Source of the DNA: Cladosporium sp. IMV 00045
Lineage: Eukaryota; Ascomycota; Dothideomycetes; Cladosporiales; Cladosporiaceae
DNA: 64,000 nucleotides
Direction: 5' to 3'
NCBI GenBank assembly: GCA_001931905.2
Contig: MSJI02000798.1
Coordinates: 20,010 to 84,009, forward strand
The notes below the pieces were generated by a model. The model had not been told where the DNA came from. It saw only the letters and a list, made by a program, of their open reading frames with translations, and did no database searches. Numbering within the stretch: position 1 is the first letter of the stretch; every line of letters starts with the position of its first letter. Position numbers and translations under genes: made by a program. Positions 1 through 10,749 of the stretch are shown here, one piece after another.

Positions 1-425
1 ATCACTTCCCTGCAGCACAAGAACGGCGTGCTCGAGCAGGAGGTCGAGAAGCTCGAGACTCTGCACAAGGACGCAAAGGCCGCCGTCGACGAGAGCGCAC
101 AGCACGGCACCCAGAACGAGTCCCTCACCAGGAGACTGCAGCTGCTCGAGGAGGAGGCCGAGGAGAACGACAAGAACCTGAGGGAGACCAACGAGAAGTA
201 CGGACCTGGGAGAAAGAATAATCATCTTGGATATAGACAGGAGAGCTAACATGTTCGCACAGGCTCCGCCAGACCGACGTCAAGGCCGGCCACTACGAGC
301 GCAAGGTGCAGGCTCTGGAGCAGTCCGCCGACCAGTGGGAGAAGAAGTACGAGGACATGGCGAAGAAGTACGCCGACACCAAGAAGGAGCTCGACGACTT
401 CGTCGCGGAGATTGGTAACATTTGA
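1..425 (+). CDS. TPM1: Tropomyosin, C-terminal part (gene enters from the left edge)
   Basis: Actin-filament-binding coiled-coil protein that stabilises cables and the contractile ring. The frame is open from base 1, so the start lies outside the window. An exon runs to 197, followed by a GTACGG donor, a 65-nt intron (198-262) and an exon from 263. The joined frame gives an uninterrupted acidic/basic heptad pattern (for example LEQEVEKLETLHKDAK and WEKKYEDMAKKYADTKKEL) ending at TGA 423-425 after EIGNI. Continuous coiled coil without other domains and the short hydrophobic end fit fungal tropomyosin. Alternative: the GTAACA at 415-420 could be a donor to an acceptor near 550, giving a slightly different last few residues. 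The family call is firm; the exact last residues are less so. Confidence 0.85.
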
Positions 426-977
426 GCGAACCTGTCTCCCCATCAAAGCACAAGAAAGAAGAAAAAAGAAGACTCCCCCAAATCAAAGTTCAAAAAACAA
501 ACAACAAATTCAATCAGAGGCGCAAACACACTTTCTCAAATCATTTTCCAGGCATAAAGCGTTGCTGACATTGGCATGCCTTCTTGCTCTAGCTTTCTAC
601 ACCCCGAGCGGAGCGCATGCGAATCCTTCCCATCCTCCTGCTGTTGCTGCTCACGGGAAAAGCAGAGGCAAGGGTTTCCTGTGATTGGCGGTTCGGTAGT
701 GATGATGGCTGGCTGGCGGTTGGGCTCTTCATGCGTCGTTGCAGCATGCTTGCCTTTTCTCGAGAGAGAGAGAGAGAGATGTCATTTCCCCCTGAGAGAA
801 GAAACAGAAACAGAAAAGAGATAATTGCATAATACCCTGAAACGGTCTTCCACACCCTTTGATAGGCAGCGACCCTGTATGGACAAGGCATTAGACACAC
901 CAAGCAGCGAAAAGGATCCATCATATCAAGACACCGAATAAGCCTCTCAATACCATTATTTGATTATTATTCCTTCA
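426..977. other. Intergenic region between convergent genes
   Basis: It separates the ends of tropomyosin and RRP17 and should hold both 3' UTRs. The only structure seen is a short GA microsatellite at 762-779. No coding exon is supported. Confidence 0.6.
762..779. repeat. GA dinucleotide microsatellite
   Basis: Nine uninterrupted GA units in non-coding sequence between two convergent genes. Confidence 0.9.
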
Positions 978-1700
978 TCAATTCCCCCCCTTCCTCGCCG
1001 CGGCCGCTTTCGCATTCTTCTTCTTCTGCTTATCCCTCGTCGCCTTCCTCTCCGTCTTGGTCTCATACCTAAACTTCTTCTTCTTCTGCTTCGGCTTCGC
1101 ATTCCCATCTTTCGCCCAAGGCCGCTTCTTCACCGCGGTGCTCTTCCTGTCGTCTTCTGACTTCTTCTTCGCCGCCGCAGCTTTCCGCTCCTTCTCCTCA
1201 TCCTCCTCACTCTCCCCCATCGCTTCAACAGTGACGGTCGTGTATTTGTCCTCGTCCACATACTCGTCTTCCTGCCCGTGCACGTCGTCCGCGGCGCCGA
1301 AGCCTTCGAACGCTCTCCTCCCTCGCCGTCCTCTTCGCCGTCTTCGTCTTCGGAAGATTCAGAGGGCAAATCCGGATTCTGCTTCCTCAGCTCCGCGTTG
1401 AATTCTTTCAGGTGCGTTTCCAGGTCGAGCTTGCGTTGTTCTCTCATCTTTTGCATCATGTCAGCGCCCAGCATCCTCCCAAATCTGCATTCTCCCCACA
1501 GCAGCAACGATACACACCTCTTTCCTAGCCGCCACGGCGGCTTCTTTGGCTCTCTTCTCGGCCATTTCGCGCCCGTGCTCCGCGCGCGCCACTTTGCGCT
1601 TGTGGAAGCCGCTCAGGTACTCTTGTCGCGCTTCGGGGTCGAAGGAGATTTCTTCCACGGGCTGCGCGGTCACTTTGCGTTTTTTGACGGGGGGCGGCAT
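978..1700 (-). CDS. RRP17: rRNA-processing protein 17 (Nop25 family), apparent frameshift
   Basis: Nucleolar protein of the Rrp17/Nop25 family, which acts in 5' end processing of rRNA for the 60S subunit. Exon 1 (1700-1518) starts MPPPVKKRK and carries the family block RQEYLSGFHKRKVARAEHG. A 70-nt intron (1517-1448; GTGTGT donor, CTGAC branch, AAAAG acceptor) leads to MREQRKLDLETHLKEFNAEL, the second half of the domain. A Lys-rich nucleolar-type tail follows and ends at 978. The acidic linker (DEDGEEDGEGGE) and the tail (AFEGFGAADDVHGQED) lie in different frames, with the switch at about 1305-1325. No intron with usable sites fits, so one base seems to be missing: sequencing error or a decayed allele. 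The N-terminal domain itself is intact. Confidence 0.75.
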
Positions 1701-2060
1701 TGTTGATGTATATGTTCTGGTGGGTCGTCTAATAAGTGGTGGTGAGAAGAGCGTGGTCGGCTAGTATTTTGTTCTTTTTCTTTTGGTTGTGGTTGTTGTT
1801 ATTGGATTGGCTTGTAGCTCTTTAATTTTTTTTCGAGACGTTCAGACGAGATCTCGAATCGGCTTGTGAAAGAGGGTTCTGGCTGAGAGAGCTACTCCAA
1901 CCCCGGCTCGCTTCCACTTGCTGGCTCGCTGCTGGATGCTGCCGCACGCCTCTCCCGAGAACGTCACTCTGGGGAGCTCTCTATCAATCCGATCTATGTA
2001 CAGTTGCATCCCAGCAATAAACTCCCTCCCACCTTTCCCTTCTGCATCCACATCGCCGCC
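1701..2060. promoter_or_regulatory. Divergent promoter region RRP17 / BIG1
   Basis: 360 bp between two divergent start codons. It must contain both promoters. There are T-rich tracts near 1775-1835 but no recognised operator or TATA box. Confidence 0.4.
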
Positions 2061-3179
2061 ATGCTCTTCAAATCAATAGGAGCAGCGCTCCTGACCCTGG
2101 GCACCGCCGCCCAGGGATTCAAACACAGCTCGCCGCTGTTCATGCTCTCCACCCAAGCGTAGGCATTCGCCATTCCAAACATCGCAAGAAGCGACAGCAA
2201 GGCACAGAAAACATCTAACAGCCCACCCAGATCAAACGACGCCGGCCTCCAAAGCGCCGTCCTCAGCACCGCCGACAAAGCCACCTCCGCCCTCCTCGAC
2301 TCCGTCGCCGACTGCGCCCAGTCAAAGTACTTCCTCATCTCCCAACCGGGCCTCGCCACCGATGACTTCAAGAGCGTATCCAGCGCCGGCACCAGAGCGC
2401 GCGCCGACAGCGATGTCTACCAGCAGAAAGTGGAAGTGCAGAGCGTCCTGGCAGACATGGACGCCGGGAAGCTGGCGGCCAAGATCGCGGGCAGATGTGG
2501 CGCGGCGAGCAGCGAGGGAGCGCAGAGAGCCGGCAAGCACGCGTCCAAGCAGGTTTGGACCGGCGGCGAGGGGAAAGAGGTCGTTTTGGTGAAAATGGAG
2601 CCTCTCGATGGGGAGGTGAAGGAGAGGACTGGCGGGTTGAAATCTTTCCGTACGTGAACACCTCCTCCCAGGTTCCTCAAGAAACGCTCACTGACAAAAA
2701 CCGCAACAACAGACGACCAACTCGCCCTCCACGCCCCCGAGCTCTCCTCAGACCACATGATCATCATCCTCTCCGCGCCCACCGAGGCTTTCGACCACGC
2801 CTCGCACTTCTACGAAATGGACGAACCCTACCCCTCCGCCCTGCACCAAGACCTCAAGCGCGACATCGTCTACTCGCCCGCCGAGAAGAGCGGCAACAGC
2901 ACCAGCTCGCAAGCGGGTTTGCCTTTGTTTGAGAAATATCAGTTCTTGACGCCCGGTATGTCCTCCAAGTTAATTTATCCTTCCCGTATAGCAGGGAAAG
3001 AAAACCAAGCTAATGCAGTTGCTTTTTGGATAGGCATCTTCATGGGTCTGACAGTCAGCCTTCTCCTCCTTGTCATTCTGTGGGTTGGCGTCTCGGCCAT
3101 TGCGGGTTTGGAAGTGTCGTATATGGCTTTTAGCAAGGAGATGGGGCCCGCTGCGCAGAATAAGGGGAAGCAGCAGTGA
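2061..3179 (+). CDS. BIG1: BIG1-type ER membrane protein (beta-1,6-glucan synthesis)
   Basis: Single-pass ER protein needed for normal beta-1,6-glucan in the cell wall; distantly related to the Ac45/Voa1 V-ATPase accessory family. Four exons fit: 2061-2158, 2231-2649, 2713-2955 and 3034-3179, all with GT/AG sites and matching phases (301 aa). The N-terminus MLFKSIGAALLTLGTAAQGF is a signal peptide. The C-terminus has the conserved membrane segment (GIFMGLTVSLLLLVILWVGV) followed by a short polar tail with SYMAFSKEMGP, typical of fungal Big1. The luminal part includes DHMIIILSAP and a Tyr/Phe-rich stretch before the membrane span. The last exon is the strongest evidence; exon borders were placed by eye. 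Confidence 0.82.
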
Positions 3180-3679
3180 GGGATAGAGTTCTCTCGCGCC
3201 ATGTAATCGGTATTTCCTGGACGGGAGCAGAAGGAAAAGGAGCCCAAAAGGCTTGATGGAGTTATCATATTGCGTTGTGTCATCTAGCGGTGTTTGGTTG
3301 TTTTTCATTGAGATTTGTATTTGAGTGTTCATGTACGTTTTATGTTTTGCGTTTGAATTCATATTATAAGATCAAGACAAGGTACGTCCTCACGCATGAA
3401 ATGTTCGAGCATGGTTTTTGTCTTTTGCCTTGTCATTGAACTCCTGACGGATCGTAAGAATCACAACCGTCAACAGATGAATCTGCCTAGTAATGTAAAG
3501 AAGCAAAAATCAGCGGAAGAAGTCTGTTGGCATTCGCTTCCTTCAAATGACATTTTTGCTTAAGACATGGGTATCATAATTCTACATGATCGCACACCAT
3601 CAACCCCCCCCAAAACCCCCTACTCCTCCCTCCCTCCCTCCCCTTCCCCTCCTCTCGCTACTAATACACAACCACAACC
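3180..3679. other. Intergenic region between convergent BIG1 and MSH3
   Basis: 500 bp that should hold the two 3' UTRs. It has a C-rich stretch near 3600-3655 immediately beyond the MSH3 stop. No gene or RNA is recognised. Confidence 0.5.
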
Positions 3680-6600
3680 CTACAACATCTCAATCCCACT
3701 CACAAGTCTCTCCAACGCCTCCCCCTCCCCACCCTCAGCAACCAACCCTCCCACCGCCCCAGCCAAAACCTTCAACCTCCTCCTCCCCTCCTCAACCTCC
3801 ATCTTCTCACTCTCCTCTTTCGCCCTGCGAAGCAAACCCCCCGGCAGACCCGCCAGCTTCGCCACGTTCAGTCCGTAACTGCGGTGCGCCACGCCTTCGC
3901 CGACTTCGTAAAGGAAGGTAACGTCGCCGCCTGGAGCACTTCCAAACTCACCATCCTCGCCGGACTCGCGGGACTCGTCCGAAGTCTCGTTGAATTTCAT
4001 GTGCACATTCCTCAAAACCCCCCGCGGAATCTGCCCCGCCATGCGCGCCAGCGTCTGGTAATGCGTGATGAAGAGCGTCAAACTGCGCAACTCCTCCACA
4101 ACATGCCTCAACACCGCCTGCGCGATCGCCACACCATCGTGCGTCGACGTGCCTCTTCCCAGCTCGTCCAGAATGACCAGGCTGCGCGGCGTGGCTTGCT
4201 TCAAAATATCGCTCGTCTCGCTCAGCTCGACCATGAACGTGCTCTCGCCCTTGAGCATGTTGTCGAAGGCGCCCATGCGCGTGAAAACTGCGTCGAGAAG
4301 GCCGAGGCGCGCGCGAGCGGCGGGCACGTAGCTGCCGATTTGGGCCATGATGGCTATTAGGGCGACGGAGCGGACGTAGGAGGATTTGCCGCCCATGTTG
4401 GGGCCGGTGATGAGGAGGGCGCGGGGGGAGGTGGGGGCGTTGGTTTTGTCGTCGTTGTTGTCACTGTTGGAGAGGGAGATGTCGTTGGGGACGAAGGAGG
4501 AGAGCAGGAGTTGTTCGACCATCGGGTGGCGGCCGGCGGTGATGTCGAGGCCGGTTTCAGGGGTGAATTCAGGCTTGCAGTAGCCTGGTTGCGAGGCTAT
4601 CGAGGCGAGGGAGAGGAGGCAGTCGAGCGTTGCGAGGGATTGCACGCAGTCACGGAAAGCCTGGTAGCGGGAGCCGATGTCGCCGAGGAGCGAGGAGAAG
4701 GCGGCGTCGCAGGCGTTGGCGAGGGCTTCTTTGTGCTGGTCGCGTTCGCGGATGTAGCGGACGACTTCTGGGGGATGGTAGCGGGAGACTTTCTTCGTGC
4801 CGCTGATTTTCGCCCATGAAGCTGGGACGTTCTTCAGCTGCGTGTTGTCGAGCTCGATGAGGAATTCGATGCCTGCTACGGTGACATAGTCGACTTTTTG
4901 GCGCTTCAGCTTCTCGGCGGCAACGCTCTTGAAGTCGTTGAGGTCTTGCTCGACCATCAGGATGCCGACTTTGTGGTCTTTGATGTCGTCTGTTTCGCTC
5001 GCTTCCCGGAAGAAGCTGTACTTGTCGTTGTCCTTGGCGTTTTGCACGCTGATTCGTTCGAGGTATTCGATTACGTCGTCACTGATCTTCGGCAAGGATG
5101 CTACCGCCTCGTTCAGGAGGTTTGATGTGAAACCCGCGTCGGCTGGCGAAGAGACGTGCGCGAACTCCTGTGCGATCATCTGAAGTGTCTGCAGCACAGA
5201 GAGGAGTTCGGGCCGGCTGCATTTCTTGTAGTAAATGCGAATCAGTGACTTTTCCAGGTCGCCTCTGGTCTTGCCGAGTAAAGTCTTGATGCGCTCAACA
5301 GAAGTTGTTCCTTCGCCATCTTTCAACTCTTCCACAGCAGCTACACGCTCATCAAGCCTACTGCGATCTAGCAGTGGTCTGCCGACCCATTTCCGGAGAA
5401 GGCGCTGTCCGAAACGGGTTTGTGTGCGATCAAGTGTCCAGAACAAGCTCCCACGCTCCGAGTGGTCAGTCTGGTTGAGGTAGATTTCCAGGCTGTTCAG
5501 CGTGTTGCCGTTCAGAAGCATGTGTGACCTGGCACTGAACGACTGGAAGTACTTTGTCAGATCGAATACGTGTTCCAGTCCATACTCCTGCAGGTGGTTG
5601 ATCATGGACGAGAGACAAATCGTGGCGTTCTCCGACAGCTTGTGAACTTTGTCCAGCAAAGTCCCCGTTTCTTGCGATGATTCGACTTGCGACGATAAGG
5701 CATCACTACCAGCAGACATCTTATCTGCGTAGAATTTCGTGATGTGGCTGTATGACTGCGCAGCCATGGTTTTGGGCTTGTCGATGCGCTCGACGCGAGC
5801 ATTGTCGCCGAAAATGTTGGTTTTGGAGGCAGACAGATGCTTGACCAGCTTATCGGTGGCTTTCGAGACTTCACCAACAATCAGGAACTCGCACGGCGCG
5901 ATGTGCAGCAGTCTCGTCTCGAGCTCGCTTCGCATCCAACCGTCTTCGAAATCGTCGTAGATGATGTCGCCAGTCTGCGGCTGCACGGCGACAAGGCCAA
6001 TCTGCACTTTCTCATCCGTGCCCCATCCTTTGGGTGAAGTCTCTGTCAGGCAAAGCAGGTGGCCCGTTGCAGGGGCATTGCCACTTGATTCTGAAGCCGA
6101 TGGCTCTAGGCTTTCCTGGTCGTCGATGTAGGTACCCTTGGTATACAGATTTGTGAGGCCACGCTCGAAAGCCTTGCTGCGATTGTCGCCAGCCGCTTTC
6201 AACGCTGCCGTCTCGAGTTGTCTTACAACACCGACCTTATGTCCAGCAGACACTAGTCTCTTGACGTGGACGTGTAGTCTATGAACAGGCACGCTTGCAG
6301 AAGCAAAGCGATCAATATGTGCCTCGGAAGGATGTTCATCGAATCGGTATTTGCCCGGAATGCAAACGATGCTGAGCTCTTTTGCAGCTGCACGAGCGTC
6401 TTCACCAAAGAAGCGGAATTTGTAACCAACCTCCACAATCAGCAGAGTATCCGGGTGCTTCTGCTTGATAGCGATGACCTGCTTCTCCAAAGGCGTGAGC
6501 GTGGCTTTGCCCTTCTTCGTTGCTGCTGCTCCCTTCCGGCCCTTGCCTTTGGGTGCAGGTTCGGGATCTTCCTCGGCGTCTTCGTCTGCATCTCCGTCTT

Positions 6601-7246
6601 CGCCTTCGGCCGTTTCTTCAGTGATATGGCGGTTCCTTCTCTTAATTTCTGCAATGCTGTCTGGCCGTCCCAGCTTTTTCTTGAACTTTTGATGTAAACG
6701 CTCTTTTAGCTTGCGAGTCTCCTCATCGTCTTCCACTTGCATATCTTCATCATCATCCTCCCCTGCCACTGCGGGCGAGTTAGAGAACATATACTTTGAC
6801 GTCCTCTCCGTCACTTTTGGCTTCTTGAGACCATTCGCCGGTGCTCGATTGCTAACCTTCTCCTCCCCACCAGACAGAGCATCATCCTCCTCCTCTTCCA
6901 CAATATGGCGCAACTTCTTCGGATCCGGCAATCCATCCTCCCCTTCAACATCCTCAGCCTGTTCTAGCGCCCGTTTCACACCTTGTGAAGACCTCCGTCT
7001 TCCATTCGAAGGCTCCTCATCGTCGTCATCATCGCTGACGAAAAGCTCGTTACTGTGACTCTCGCTCGCTTTCCCGAGAGAATCTCCATTCAGCGTCGAG
7101 GGTGCACTACGCTCTAGTGTTGTGGGTTTTGGTTTGGGCTTTACGGGCGCGGAGGGTTTGGCTGTGAAGAAGCTCGAGATGGATTTCTGCTTCTTGTCGG
7201 AGGATTGTTGGGAGCTGGGGACGGGTGGTGAGCGTGCCGTTCCCAT
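3680..7246 (-). CDS. MSH3: DNA mismatch repair protein Msh3
   Basis: MutS homologue that pairs with Msh2 (MutS-beta) to recognise insertion/deletion loops in nuclear DNA. One intronless frame of 1188 aa, slightly long for the family because of a charged N-terminal region. Residues 20-27 (QKSISSFF) form a PCNA-interacting box. The mismatch-binding domain begins around [19 protein letters not shown], followed by connector, lever and clamp regions. The ATPase end has Walker A ([13 protein letters not shown], about residue 950), Walker B with signature ([14 protein letters not shown], about 1030) and the TLFITHY switch. The Msh3 rather than Msh2/Msh6 call rests on the N-terminal layout and length. 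A divergent promoter is shared with the downstream dienelactone hydrolase gene. Confidence 0.95.
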   Translation of the reverse strand: MGTARSPPVPSSQQSSDKKQKSISSFFTAKPSAPVKPKPKPTTLERSAPSTLNGDSLGKASESHSNELFVSDDDDDEEPSNGRRRSSQGVKRALEQAEDVEGEDGLPDPKKLRHIVEEEEDDALSGGEEKVSNRAPANGLKKPKVTERTSKYMFSNSPAVAGEDDDEDMQVEDDEETRKLKERLHQKFKKKLGRPDSIAEIKRRNRHITEETAEGEDGDADEDAEEDPEPAPKGKGRKGAAATKKGKATLTPLEKQVIAIKQKHPDTLLIVEVGYKFRFFGEDARAAAKELSIVCIPGKYRFDEHPSEAHIDRFASASVPVHRLHVHVKRLVSAGHKVGVVRQLETAALKAAGDNRSKAFERGLTNLYTKGTYIDDQESLEPSASESSGNAPATGHLLCLTETSPKGWGTDEKVQIGLVAVQPQTGDIIYDDFEDGWMRSELETRLLHIAPCEFLIVGEVSKATDKLVKHLSASKTNIFGDNARVERIDKPKTMAAQSYSHITKFYADKMSAGSDALSSQVESSQETGTLLDKVHKLSENATICLSSMINHLQEYGLEHVFDLTKYFQSFSARSHMLLNGNTLNSLEIYLNQTDHSERGSLFWTLDRTQTRFGQRLLRKWVGRPLLDRSRLDERVAAVEELKDGEGTTSVERIKTLLGKTRGDLEKSLIRIYYKKCSRPELLSVLQTLQMIAQEFAHVSSPADAGFTSNLLNEAVASLPKISDDVIEYLERISVQNAKDNDKYSFFREASETDDIKDHKVGILMVEQDLNDFKSVAAEKLKRQKVDYVTVAGIEFLIELDNTQLKNVPASWAKISGTKKVSRYHPPEVVRYIRERDQHKEALANACDAAFSSLLGDIGSRYQAFRDCVQSLATLDCLLSLASIASQPGYCKPEFTPETGLDITAGRHPMVEQLLLSSFVPNDISLSNSDNNDDKTNAPTSPRALLITGPNMGGKSSYVRSVALIAIMAQIGSYVPAARARLGLLDAVFTRMGAFDNMLKGESTFMVELSETSDILKQATPRSLVILDELGRGTSTHDGVAIAQAVLRHVVEELRSLTLFITHYQTLARMAGQIPRGVLRNVHMKFNETSDESRESGEDGEFGSAPGGDVTFLYEVGEGVAHRSYGLNVAKLAGLPGGLLRRAKEESEKMEVEEGRRRLKVLAGAVGGLVAEGGEGEALERLVSGIEML

Positions 7247-7729
7247 TTTGGAGGGAGTGTCGTTATGGGTGTCTTGGAATTTATTTGCATGGAGGTGTTG
7301 CTTCGCTCGTGAAGCTTTCCCTGAAGTGCTGCTCGGTGATTGACATCACCAATTCACGAGACGACGCGCGCTTGAGAGACGCGATTTGCCCATTCAACAG
7401 ACTTTCTGGGGTAAAGTCATCAACCAGCTCTCACTCCTCATCACTCCACCCATTCGGAGCTTCTCACTCGTGTCCTGTCCAATTCGTTCCAGACTGCAAG
7501 CCACTAACCACGGGACCAAAATGGCGAGATGCTCACGCCATGCAGCACCTGTTCAGTGAAACCTAGAATGAAAGTGAATGTAGAAAGTAAGAGTATATGA
7601 ATACAAACAGCATTCCTCGCCCCGTCTCACTCCTGTTTTCCCATACACCTGAACGCTTTCATTCCCGCTCTCTATAATATCAAGAATTCTATCGTCAAAA
7701 CAGACAAGAGCTCCCTATATCTTCTCACC
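7247..7729. promoter_or_regulatory. Divergent promoter region MSH3 / dienelactone hydrolase
   Basis: 483 bp between divergent starts. A run of TATAATAT-like sequence lies near 7673-7680, about 50 bp before the + strand ATG. No specific operator is recognised. Confidence 0.35.
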
Positions 7730-8662
7730 ATGTCCGCACAAAAACAACAAACCATGAACCCCTGCTGCCTCTCCGGCACCCTCGCCACCGGCACCCCCAA
7801 AGGCAGCGTGCAAACCATCGCCGGCCTGCCCACCTACGTCTCCGAACCCGCTCCCAAATCAAACTCCAAAACCATCATCTTCCTCCCCGACGGTACTTCC
7901 AACCCCTCACGAACTCCTCCAACCCCCAATCAAATCCCATCAGATACTAATACCCACAAGCCTTCGGCTACACCCTCCCCAACATCCGCCTCCTGGCCGA
8001 CCTCTACACCCAAGCGGGCTTCACCTGCCTCATCCCCGATGTGCACAGCGGCGACAGCCTACCGACTTCCCTCCTTACAAGCGTAGAACCCACCCTCACC
8101 ACGCGCGCCTCCCTCTCCTTCCTATCCAAAACGCTCAACACCCTCCGCGCCGGCGCCAGCCTGGGCCCGTGGCTCCTTCGACACCGCGAAAGCGTCGCGC
8201 GACCGCTGATCGAGAAATTCATCAGCGACGTGAGGAGCAGAGCGCGAGGGGATGGAGAAAGTGGGCGTTGTGGGGTTTTGCTGGGGAGGGCGGTACGCCA
8301 TCTTGGCTGCGCAGGGGACTTTTTCAGGACCTGATGGGAAGAATGGGGGCGTGGACGCGGCGTACGCGGCGCATCCGTCTCTGTGCGCGATCCCGGGGGA
8401 TTTCGAGGAGGTGCGTGTGCCGCTTTCCATCGCGCTTGGGGAGAAGGACTCGTACCTTGGTGAGAGGGAGATTGAGGCGGTTAGGGAGGTTATGGAGAGG
8501 AAGAGAAGGGAGGAGGGGGGCGTTGAGGGCGAGGTGGTGGTTTATGAGGGGCAGGTGCATGGGTTTGCGTTGAGGGGGGATCAGGAGAATGAGGGGGAGA
8601 AGAGGGCGTTGGATGATGCGGCTAGGCAGGGGGTGGAGTGGTTTGAGAGATGGTTGGTTTGA
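7730..8662 (+). CDS. Dienelactone hydrolase family protein, apparent frameshift
   Basis: Alpha/beta hydrolase of the dienelactone hydrolase family, usually cytosolic, acting on cyclic or aromatic-derived esters. Exon 1 (7730-7892) gives MSAQKQQTMNPCCLSGTLAT and TIIFLPDG. An intron (7893-7960, branch ATACTAAT) leads to AFGYTLPNIRLLADLYTQAG and IPDVHSGDS. The active-site block GFCWGGRYAILAAQ (nucleophile Cys), LGEKDSYLG (Asp) and YEGQVHGFALRGD (His) are all present. The first half and the block starting EKVGVVGFCWGG are one base out of register, and the switch falls in a run of four G at 8248-8251. One extra G would explain it; an intron cannot, because the conserved flanks leave no room. It is either a homopolymer error or a broken allele. 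Confidence 0.8.
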
Positions 8663-9001
8663 TGGGTGCTGGGAGATTTGGGTTTGGAGTTCTGTTTCTG
8701 TTGTTTGCTTTGGCTGGTGAGACATGTGAGTGCGTATATTCTTTGGATTTTGGATTTTGAAGTTTTTTGTTATGCCAGCCTGTCTTTGGACTGGATTGGA
8801 AATGATCCGATGAAATACAGACTCCAAAATTTCCAACACCTTGCTATAATCGATTTGAAAGTATCCTTTGCTCACCGTCTGGCGCTCGCTTCAGCGCAGG
8901 CAAAATCGTAGACTTGTGATTTAGACATTGAGACGCGCCATATCCCTGACGCGACCAATAATTGGTGAGACTCTTACATGGGGTATATTGCAAGCGAGCC
9001 T
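8663..9001. other. Intergenic region between convergent genes
   Basis: 339 bp between the dienelactone hydrolase and SWIB gene ends. Nothing beyond 3' UTR sequence is seen. Confidence 0.5.
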
Positions 9002-10040
9002 TCACTCATCCTGAGGATAGAGGTGGCTGGCTAGCAGCTTATTCATGGTGAACATGTGAACCTTGTCTTGCTTGAAGACGGCATGCATGGCATCGTCACA
9101 TCGAATTTGACGTTTGTCGTTGGGGTCTTGCAGGTCGCGCTCTTTGACGTAGGCCCAGATCTGCTTTACTGTCTGCGGTCGCGAGAGCGCTGGTTGCCCA
9201 AGCATGGCAGCGAGAGGTTCCGAGAGATTCATGAGTTTCTGGAAAGAATGTCAGCAATGCCCCCAAGACAACAGGAAAACCATGCTGCCGTACGTGGAAT
9301 CCTCCTTTCTTCTCCTTCTCCGGCTTCTCTTCGCCGCTTCCGAGATCGCTGTCGTCTGCAGCACTGATCTTCGTCGAGCTCTTCTTCTTGGGCTTCTTGG
9401 CTTGTTTTGCGGCTGGCTTCTTCTTCGTAGCTCCTCCTCCTCGAGTTGACCGAGCTTGTCCGTTGATCTCTGCTTGTAGGTTCCTTGCGAAAGCTTCGTC
9501 GCTCTCAGCTTCAGGTTTGGACTTCTTCTTAGCCTTCTTCGGTGGCGGTGAGTCGACGACATCGCTCAGCTCGCTTTCCTGATCGCCAGTAGTCTTGCGC
9601 TTCTTGGGTGAAGGCTCGTCATCGTGTCCTCCGCCGTTGGCTGTGGGAGCAGGCTCGGGTGCGGCATGAGCAGATTCACTTTGAACTTTGTCGAAGCGCT
9701 CCATGATCAGCTCCTTGATAGCATCCTTTTATTTGTCAGTCAAGGTATTGAGAACTGTCAGACCTTGTAGTTCTAGTTGTACCTTCTGCGGCGTGAGGTC
9801 GTAGTCAACCCGTTCTTGCAGGCCATTGCGAATGCGCTTCGCCGAGATGGTCTCCAAGTCGGACTTTGCCAGGATCTCGTCGATTATGGCGGCATAGGAA
9901 GCGCGCTGCTCAGCAGGGACTGATTGGGTCAATGTAAGTCATGGGTCTTGGATCGACTTTATATGCGATGCGCGGCGCGACGTGGTAAATACACATGTCG
10001 CCGGCATCACAGCGCGGGTAAACTCACGCGTGGAAGCCAT
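9002..10040 (-). CDS. DEK_C / SWIB-domain protein (Uaf30/Tri1 type)
   Basis: Likely chromatin or RNA polymerase I factor related to yeast Uaf30 and Tri1. Four exons fit: 10040-10028 (MAST), 9919-9783, 9725-9294 and 9238-9002, giving 272 aa; introns have CTGAC-like branch sites and all phases agree. The N-terminal DEK_C domain reads IIDEILAKSDLETISAKRIR then LQERVDYDLTPQK-DAIKELIMERFDKV. The middle is a basic, disordered linker with several KKxK nuclear-localisation-like runs. The C-terminal SWIB/MDM2 fold (LSEPLAAMLGQPALSRPQTV, IWAYVKERDLQDPNDKRQI, FTMNKLLASHLYP) is complete. The tiny first exon is placed by splice logic and homology of the resulting N-terminus, so it is the least certain part. 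The gene is divergent from eIF3b. Confidence 0.85.
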
Positions 10041-10749
10041 TGCAAGGGCTTTGCGGCGGGGGGCGTCGTCAGAAGCGTGTCGCGAGCCACACCGAAAATT
10101 AGATTGGTTCTTCAAGATAGCTGACAGCAATGCGCAGCGGTTTGCTGTCAGTGAGGATTTCGCGCGTGGCCAGGCGTGGTAGACGCTGCCGGTATGATGT
10201 ATGTCCGAGCGCGAACGGCGAAGCTGGGCTGGATAGGATGCGATCGCTGGTGTAGAGGGAGAGGTGAAAGGAGATAGGAGGGGACGATGGAGAAGAGATG
10301 GAAGTTGAGGGCGGTAGGCGAGCTTCACATGCATCCAAGCAGGAGTAAGTGAAGATAGGTAAGTATAGGTGGGATAGATATCACGTGTGCAGCTCGGTAA
10401 GGTAGATTCACAAGGATGATGGATGGATGGCCAGGCGCCGAGTTACTGCAAGCAATAAGCAATAGAGAGAGATGGATCGCTTCCCACTAGATCGTCCCCC
10501 GCAAGTCGGACGGCGGCTCTTGCCTTGAGATCATAAGGCAGCACCTCTCTCTGCCTCAGGATTCATCATGGCCCCACCGCAGAATTTGGCACACGCCAGC
10601 AACGAACGCACAGCGGTCTCTCAAGCACAAGTCGGCGCTGGCGAGTCAAAAGTGAGAAAGAGAACCAGACGACTCGGACCACCGCAACCACTTCCACCGC
10701 CTCACCACTCCCACATCTCGTCTACGCGCCGACGAGACGCACACACATC
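10041..10749. promoter_or_regulatory. Divergent promoter region SWIB gene / eIF3b
   Basis: 709 bp between start codons. A pyrimidine-rich stretch precedes the eIF3b ATG (10690-10740), as is common for highly expressed translation genes. No defined operator is recognised. Confidence 0.4.

Noticed and set aside
415..570. Extra last intron in tropomyosin (GTAACA donor to TTTCCAG acceptor)
   Set aside because: Possible, but it adds only a few residues before a stop. The direct stop after EIGNI is simpler and looks like a normal fungal end.
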